Assembly: GCA_015489255.1 (NCBI GenBank)
Contig: WGAD01000042.1
Span: forward strand, 1 to 18,816
Direction: 5' to 3'
DNA from: Anaerolineales bacterium
GTDB lineage: Bacteria > Chloroflexota > Anaerolineae > Anaerolineales > Villigracilaceae
Length of the DNA stretch: 18,816 nt
Shown here: one piece after another, positions 15,060 to 18,816 of the stretch
How the letters are laid out: every line of letters starts with the position of its first letter
Numbering within the stretch: the first letter of the stretch is position 1
Translations under genes and position numbers: made by a program
The notes under the pieces: generated by a model
Databases searched by the model: none
The model's input: only the letters and a program-made list of their open reading frames with translations
What the model was told of the DNA's origin: nothing

Positions 15060-16729
15060 TGCCGTGGCAACCAGGCGAGGATGGTTGTCCCCTCTCCGGG
15101 TGAGGAGATGATTTCCACATCGCCTCCGGCAGCGCGGGCGCGGCGCAACATATTCGACAGCCCATGTCCAATGCTCAAGCGCATTTTATCGATTTCAAAG
15201 CCTTCGCCGTCGTCCTGCACTTCCAGCATCAGGCGTTCGCGCGTTACCCATACGCTGACGTTCACATGACGGGCGCGGGCGTGCTTGGCAGCGTTTGCCA
15301 GCGCCTCCTGGCAGATGCGAAAGATGACGCGGGTCTGGTTTTCGCTGAGGGAGGCCAGTTCGTCCGGGTTAACGGTCAACACCGCCTCCGACAGGGTATG
15401 AGCGCGGTACTCCATCACCAGTTTCTTCAAACCTTCGTACAAAGTCCCTTGCCCCAGCTGGTGGGGACGCAAATCCAGGATGTATGCCCGCAGATCGCGG
15501 ATGGCATGATTCAGGCCCTCGATGGCTTGCCGCAACGCCGGCCGCACGTCCACTTCCGATTCCGTCTCTACCAGGTGGAGCACGTTGTCCAAGGTCAGCC
15601 CAACGCCGTACAAGTCCTGAATGACGCCATCGTGAAGGTCCATACCGATGCGTTCACGCTCTTCCAGGATCGCCAAACGGCGGGCATCGGCGTGCAGACG
15701 GGCGTTTTCGATGGCCAAACCGGACCAGTTTCCCACGGCAGTCAGCAATTGGATTTCGTGGGCGCCGATGGCCTCTTGGGCGCGGCGAGCCACGCCCATC
15801 ACGCCCACCAGGGCGCTGTCGCTGCCGATCAGCGGGACACAGACCAGCTGACGGAAACCGGCCTCCACCACCGCCCGGCGCAAAAACGTGCCGTCCTGGG
15901 CCAGGTCACGGCTCACCACGGGCATGCGCCGCTGCGCTGTCAGGCCAACCAGTCCCTCCCCCAATTTGAAATGATCGCGCGACCAAAAAGCCTCGGCGGC
16001 ATCGCCACGGTGCAATTTCATGCGCAGGGTTTCGCCGTCTTCATCGAGCAAAAAAATTTCGCCGGCGTCCATCTGCAGATAATTCATCGCCAGCGAAAGG
16101 GTTTTGTGCAAAATATCTTCCAGTTCCAAAGAAGCGGTCAGCGCGGAAGCAATGTCGTTCAACAGGGTCAGATCGGCGTTGCGCTGACTGAGCGCCCGGT
16201 CGCGGGCGTTGAGCTGCGCATACAGGCGGGCGTTATGCACTGCCACAGCGGCATAATTGGCCAGCATTTCCACCAGCATTTCATCGTCGGCGGTGAAGGC
16301 CGCGGCATTGTGCTTGTTCGTCAGGTAAATTTGCCCCAGCTGCCGCTCCCCCAACCGGATCGGCGCGCCCAGGAAGGAGGTCATCTCCGGATGCGCCGGC
16401 GGATACCCCACACTGCGCGGGTGTTCATGCAGGTTTTCCAGGCGCAATGGCCGACGCGCGTGCATCAATTCGCCAATCAAGCCATGCCCCCGCGGCGGGT
16501 GCGGCAGGGCGGCCATCGTTTCCGCGTCCATGCCTTCGGCCACAAATTCCGCCAGTTCTCCGCCTTCATCCAACACGCCGACCGCCGCATATTCAGCGTC
16601 CACCAGCTCCCGCGCCAAAGCTGCGATCCGTCGCAGCAGCGTTTCCAGCGAAATATCGCGCACCAGTTCCAGGCTGGCGCGGTGCAACGCAATCAGCCGC
16701 GCTTGCAGCTCCTCATGGGTCAACAACAT
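15050..16729 (-). CDS. GAF-GAF sensor histidine kinase (NarX/LuxR-system type)
   Basis: Predicted cytoplasmic sensor kinase of 559 residues with no membrane segment. Two GAF domains (about 25-170 and 188-345) probably bind a small ligand or cofactor. The HisKA_3 dimerisation domain has the phospho-acceptor His366 in EERERIGMDLHDGVIQ. The ATPase domain has the N-box QEALANAAKHA (474-484), DDGEGFE (506-512) and GHGLSNMLRRA (521-531). Kinases of this type usually pair with NarL-family response regulators, but none is in the window, so the partner is unknown. The start is supported by AGGTGA five bases upstream and a good promoter. It runs toward oriC. Confidence 0.95.
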   Translation of the reverse strand: MLLTHEELQARLIALHRASLELVRDISLETLLRRIAALARELVDAEYAAVGVLDEGGELAEFVAEGMDAETMAALPHPPRGHGLIGELMHARRPLRLENLHEHPRSVGYPPAHPEMTSFLGAPIRLGERQLGQIYLTNKHNAAAFTADDEMLVEMLANYAAVAVHNARLYAQLNARDRALSQRNADLTLLNDIASALTASLELEDILHKTLSLAMNYLQMDAGEIFLLDEDGETLRMKLHRGDAAEAFWSRDHFKLGEGLVGLTAQRRMPVVSRDLAQDGTFLRRAVVEAGFRQLVCVPLIGSDSALVGVMGVARRAQEAIGAHEIQLLTAVGNWSGLAIENARLHADARRLAILEERERIGMDLHDGVIQDLYGVGLTLDNVLHLVETESEVDVRPALRQAIEGLNHAIRDLRAYILDLRPHQLGQGTLYEGLKKLVMEYRAHTLSEAVLTVNPDELASLSENQTRVIFRICQEALANAAKHARARHVNVSVWVTRERLMLEVQDDGEGFEIDKMRLSIGHGLSNMLRRARAAGGDVEIISSPGEGTTILAWLPRHAS

Positions 16730-16747
16730 GCAGTCACCTCGCGCCTA

Positions 16748-16775
16748 ATTCTACCCGAAGGCTCTAAAATTGCAA
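16748..16775 (-). promoter_or_regulatory. Sigma-70-type promoter of the histidine kinase gene
   Basis: A -35 TTGCAA (16770-16775), 16-bp spacer and -10 TAGAAT (16748-16753) lie just upstream of the kinase start. The -35 box and spacer length are the same as in the leuS T-box promoter. Confidence 0.65.
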
Positions 16776-16803
16776 GTTGATAGGTTTTGCCAGCCGCAAC
16801 CCA

Positions 16804-16809
16804 TAGAAT
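16804..16809 (+). promoter_or_regulatory. Possible -10 box of the mevalonate operon
   Basis: TAGAAT lies 38 bp before the mvaA start codon in the gap shared with the divergent kinase promoter. No convincing -35 box is seen at normal spacing. Confidence 0.3.
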
Positions 16810-16847
16810 AGGAACCGTTTGCACCCTGGTGAAAGGCGGCAAAAAAC

Positions 16848-18140
16848 ATGACGCAATCTCGCATTTCCCGTTTGTATCAACACTCACTGGAGGAGCGCGC
16901 CCAAATCATCGCCCAGGCTGGCGAGGTCCCGCCCGAGACCCTGCGCCCCTGGCAGCAAAACGGCGGGCTGACCGCGGAGCAAGCCGATCACATGATCGAG
17001 AACGTGCTCGGCACCCACGCTTTGCCCCTCGGCATCGCTTTGAACTTCCAGGTCAATGGGCGCGATGTGCTGGTGCCCATGGCGATTGAAGAACCCTCGG
17101 TGGTCGCAGGCGCCTCGTTCATGGCCAAACTGGCCCGCGCCGGCGGCGGATTTTTTGCCAGCGCCGACGCCCCCGAAATGATCGGCCAGATACAAATCCT
17201 GGACCTGGCCGATGCCCCCGCTGCCCGTTTGAAGATCTATGAACGGCGCGAGGAACTGCTGGCCGCTGCCGCCGAAGTGGACCCGGTATTGCAGCGGCTG
17301 GGCGGCGGCCCACGCGATTTGCACGTCCGGCTGCTGGAACACCCCGCCACCGGCCCCTTTCTCGTCGTCCACCTGATCTACGACGTGCGCGATGCCATGG
17401 GCGCCAACGCCATCAACACCGCCTGCGAGCGGCTGGCGCCGCAGTTGGAGGCCATCACCGGCGGGCGCGCCCATTTGCGCATCCTTTCGAACCTGGCCGA
17501 TCGCCGGCTGGCGCGGGCGCGCTGCACCTTGCCTGTTGAGGCCCTGGCCTTTGAGGGGTTCTCCGGCGAAGAGGTGCGCGATGGCATCGTGGCCGCCTGG
17601 GCCTTTGCCGCTGCCGACCCTTACCGCGCCGCCACACACAACAAAGGCATTATGAACGGGGTGGATGCGGTGGTCATCGCCACCGGCAACGACTGGCGGG
17701 CGGTCGAAGCCGGCGCCCACGCCTGGGCTGCCCGCAACGGGCGCTACACCACCCTTTCCTCCTGGGGCGTAGACGCCCAGGGCAACCTGACCGGCGCCCT
17801 GGAAATGCCCCTGGCTGTGGGCACCGTTGGCGGAGCCACGCGCGCCCACCCGGCCGCCCAGGCCGCCTTGCAGCTGATGGGCGTCCGCACCGCAGCCGAG
17901 CTGGCCGAGGTCATCGTCTCCGTTGGCCTGGCGCAAAACCTGGCTGCCCTGCGCGCCCTGGCCACCGAGGGCATCCAGCGCGGGCACATGAGCCTGCACG
18001 CCCGTCAGGTCGCCATCGCCGCCGGCGCCCGCGGCGAAGAAATTGACCGCCTGGCCGCCCAACTGGCGACAGAAGGCGTGGTCCGCATAGACCGCGCCCG
18101 GGCCATTTTGCAAAGCTGGAAATCTTCTCCCAAGGAGTGA
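16848..18140 (+). CDS. mvaA: Hydroxymethylglutaryl-CoA reductase, class II type
   Basis: Interconverts HMG-CoA and mevalonate with NAD(P)H. The 430-residue protein matches the class II (Pseudomonas mevalonii-like) family. It has ENVLGTHALPLG (51-62), catalytic Glu in EEPSVVA (81-87), the dinucleotide motif DAMGAN (182-187), THNKGIMNG with Lys266, GNDW with Asp282, GTVGGATRAHP (325-335) and the C-terminal catalytic His380 in RGHMSLHAR. It has no membrane anchor. AAAGGCGG lies upstream of the ATG. The HMG-CoA synthase gene follows six bases after the stop, which points to a biosynthetic mevalonate pathway rather than mevalonate breakdown. Confidence 0.96.
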   Translation: MTQSRISRLYQHSLEERAQIIAQAGEVPPETLRPWQQNGGLTAEQADHMIENVLGTHALPLGIALNFQVNGRDVLVPMAIEEPSVVAGASFMAKLARAGGGFFASADAPEMIGQIQILDLADAPAARLKIYERREELLAAAAEVDPVLQRLGGGPRDLHVRLLEHPATGPFLVVHLIYDVRDAMGANAINTACERLAPQLEAITGGRAHLRILSNLADRRLARARCTLPVEALAFEGFSGEEVRDGIVAAWAFAAADPYRAATHNKGIMNGVDAVVIATGNDWRAVEAGAHAWAARNGRYTTLSSWGVDAQGNLTGALEMPLAVGTVGGATRAHPAAQAALQLMGVRTAAELAEVIVSVGLAQNLAALRALATEGIQRGHMSLHARQVAIAAGARGEEIDRLAAQLATEGVVRIDRARAILQSWKSSPKE

Positions 18141-18146
18141 TCTGTC

Positions 18147-18816
18147 GTGACTCATTCGCACCCCATTCAACCCTTGCAGCCACAAAAACCGGTGGGCATC
18201 GTCGGTTATGGCGCCTATGTGCCACGCTTCCGCCTGCCGGCCAGCGAGATCTCGCGCGTCTGGCATGGCGGCAATGCCGTGCTGCCCATCAAAGAAAAAT
18301 CTGTACCCGGCATGGATGAAGACGTGGTCACCATGTCCATCGAAGCCGCGCGCAACGCCCTTTCTCGTGCCCAGATCGACCCGACCGAAATTCGCGCCGT
18401 CTGGGTTGGCTCCGAATCGCACCCCTATGCCGTCAAGCCGACCTCGACCATCGTCGCCGAGGCCATCGGCGCCACGCCCAACATTCAGGCCGGCGATTGG
18501 GAATTCGCCTGCAAGGCCGGCACCGAAGCCATGGTCGCCGCCATGGGCATGGTCGGCTCGGGCATGGGCAAATACGCCCTGGCGATCGGCATGGATACCG
18601 CCCAGGGAAAGCCGGGAGATGCCCTCGAATTCACCGCCGCAGCGGGAGGCGCCGCCTACCTGCTCGGACCGGCGGAGGAATCTCTGGCCGTCATCGAAGC
18701 CTCGTATTCCTACGTCACCGACACGCCCGACTTTTGGCGGCGTCCGGGCGCGGAGTATCCCTCCCACGGCATGCGCTTCACCGGCGATCCCGCCTATTTC
18801 GAGCATGTGGTCACCG
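18147..18816 (+). CDS. Hydroxymethylglutaryl-CoA synthase, archaeal type (N-terminal part)
   Basis: Condenses acetyl-CoA with acetoacetyl-CoA to HMG-CoA, the step before the reductase. The first 223 residues are visible and the gene runs off the window. The start is GTG with AAGGAG nine bases upstream. The segment [17 protein letters not shown] (85-101) and the active-site Cys122 in [13 protein letters not shown] are characteristic of the archaeal-type enzyme. In archaea this enzyme usually works in a complex with an acetoacetyl-CoA thiolase and a DUF35 protein, so those genes may follow beyond the window. That last point is inference. Confidence 0.94.
   Translation, partial: MTHSHPIQPLQPQKPVGIVGYGAYVPRFRLPASEISRVWHGGNAVLPIKEKSVPGMDEDVVTMSIEAARNALSRAQIDPTEIRAVWVGSESHPYAVKPTSTIVAEAIGATPNIQAGDWEFACKAGTEAMVAAMGMVGSGMGKYALAIGMDTAQGKPGDALEFTAAAGGAAYLLGPAEESLAVIEASYSYVTDTPDFWRRPGAEYPSHGMRFTGDPAYFEHVVT

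Noticed and set aside
16884..18806. 640-codon open frame on the minus strand opposite mvaA and the HMG-CoA synthase gene
   Set aside because: Its glycine and histidine-rich translation has no domain, and both plus-strand proteins have full sets of catalytic motifs. It is an antisense shadow caused by high GC.

Overview
The window reads as a high-GC bacterial chromosome fragment, most likely from Chloroflexota (Anaerolineae-like). This is inferred from gene content: an archaeal-type HMG-CoA synthase beside a class II HMG-CoA reductase, a SipW/ER-type signal peptidase with a DUF5305-like domain, and a T-box leucyl-tRNA synthetase. It includes a strong candidate replication origin, with three perfect DnaA boxes and an AT-rich stretch just upstream of dnaA (about 14.72-14.95 kb). 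Every gene left of the origin lies on the minus strand and is transcribed away from it. The mevalonate genes on the right are on the plus strand, also away from it. Only a sensor kinase (15.05-16.73 kb) is transcribed toward the origin, and its terminator sits at the origin's edge.

Layout from the origin leftward (minus strand): dnaA; a three-gene secretion locus (small secreted protein, fused signal peptidase / DUF5305-like / HD-GYP-like membrane protein, small secreted RTX-type protein); rpsB-tsf, pyrH, and frr-uppS-cdsA-glpX (translation factors, UMP kinase, lipid-carrier and phospholipid synthesis, gluconeogenesis); a sulfotransferase-cytochrome P450 pair; two tRNA-Ala genes; and a T-box-controlled leuS that runs off the window. 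Rightward of the origin are a GAF-GAF histidine kinase (minus), then mvaA and a partial HMG-CoA synthase gene (plus). The mevalonate genes feed isoprenoid synthesis and so supply precursors to UppS.

The most novel-looking part is 10.02-13.11 kb. A single membrane protein joins a SipW-like Ser/His signal peptidase, an extracytoplasmic DUF5305-like domain and a cytoplasmic HD-GYP-like domain. The two genes flanking it encode secreted proteins that share the motif FAA[SA]NxVP at the end of the signal peptide. I read this as a dedicated peptidase with two candidate substrates and a possible link to signalling.

Three intrinsic terminators lie almost directly against the start codon of the next gene (before pyrH, the sulfotransferase and the peptidase fusion), which suggests partial read-through as a way to set expression ratios. 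The first 44 bases form a perfect foldback palindrome in which leuS loses its reading; this is probably an assembly or amplification artefact at a contig end.
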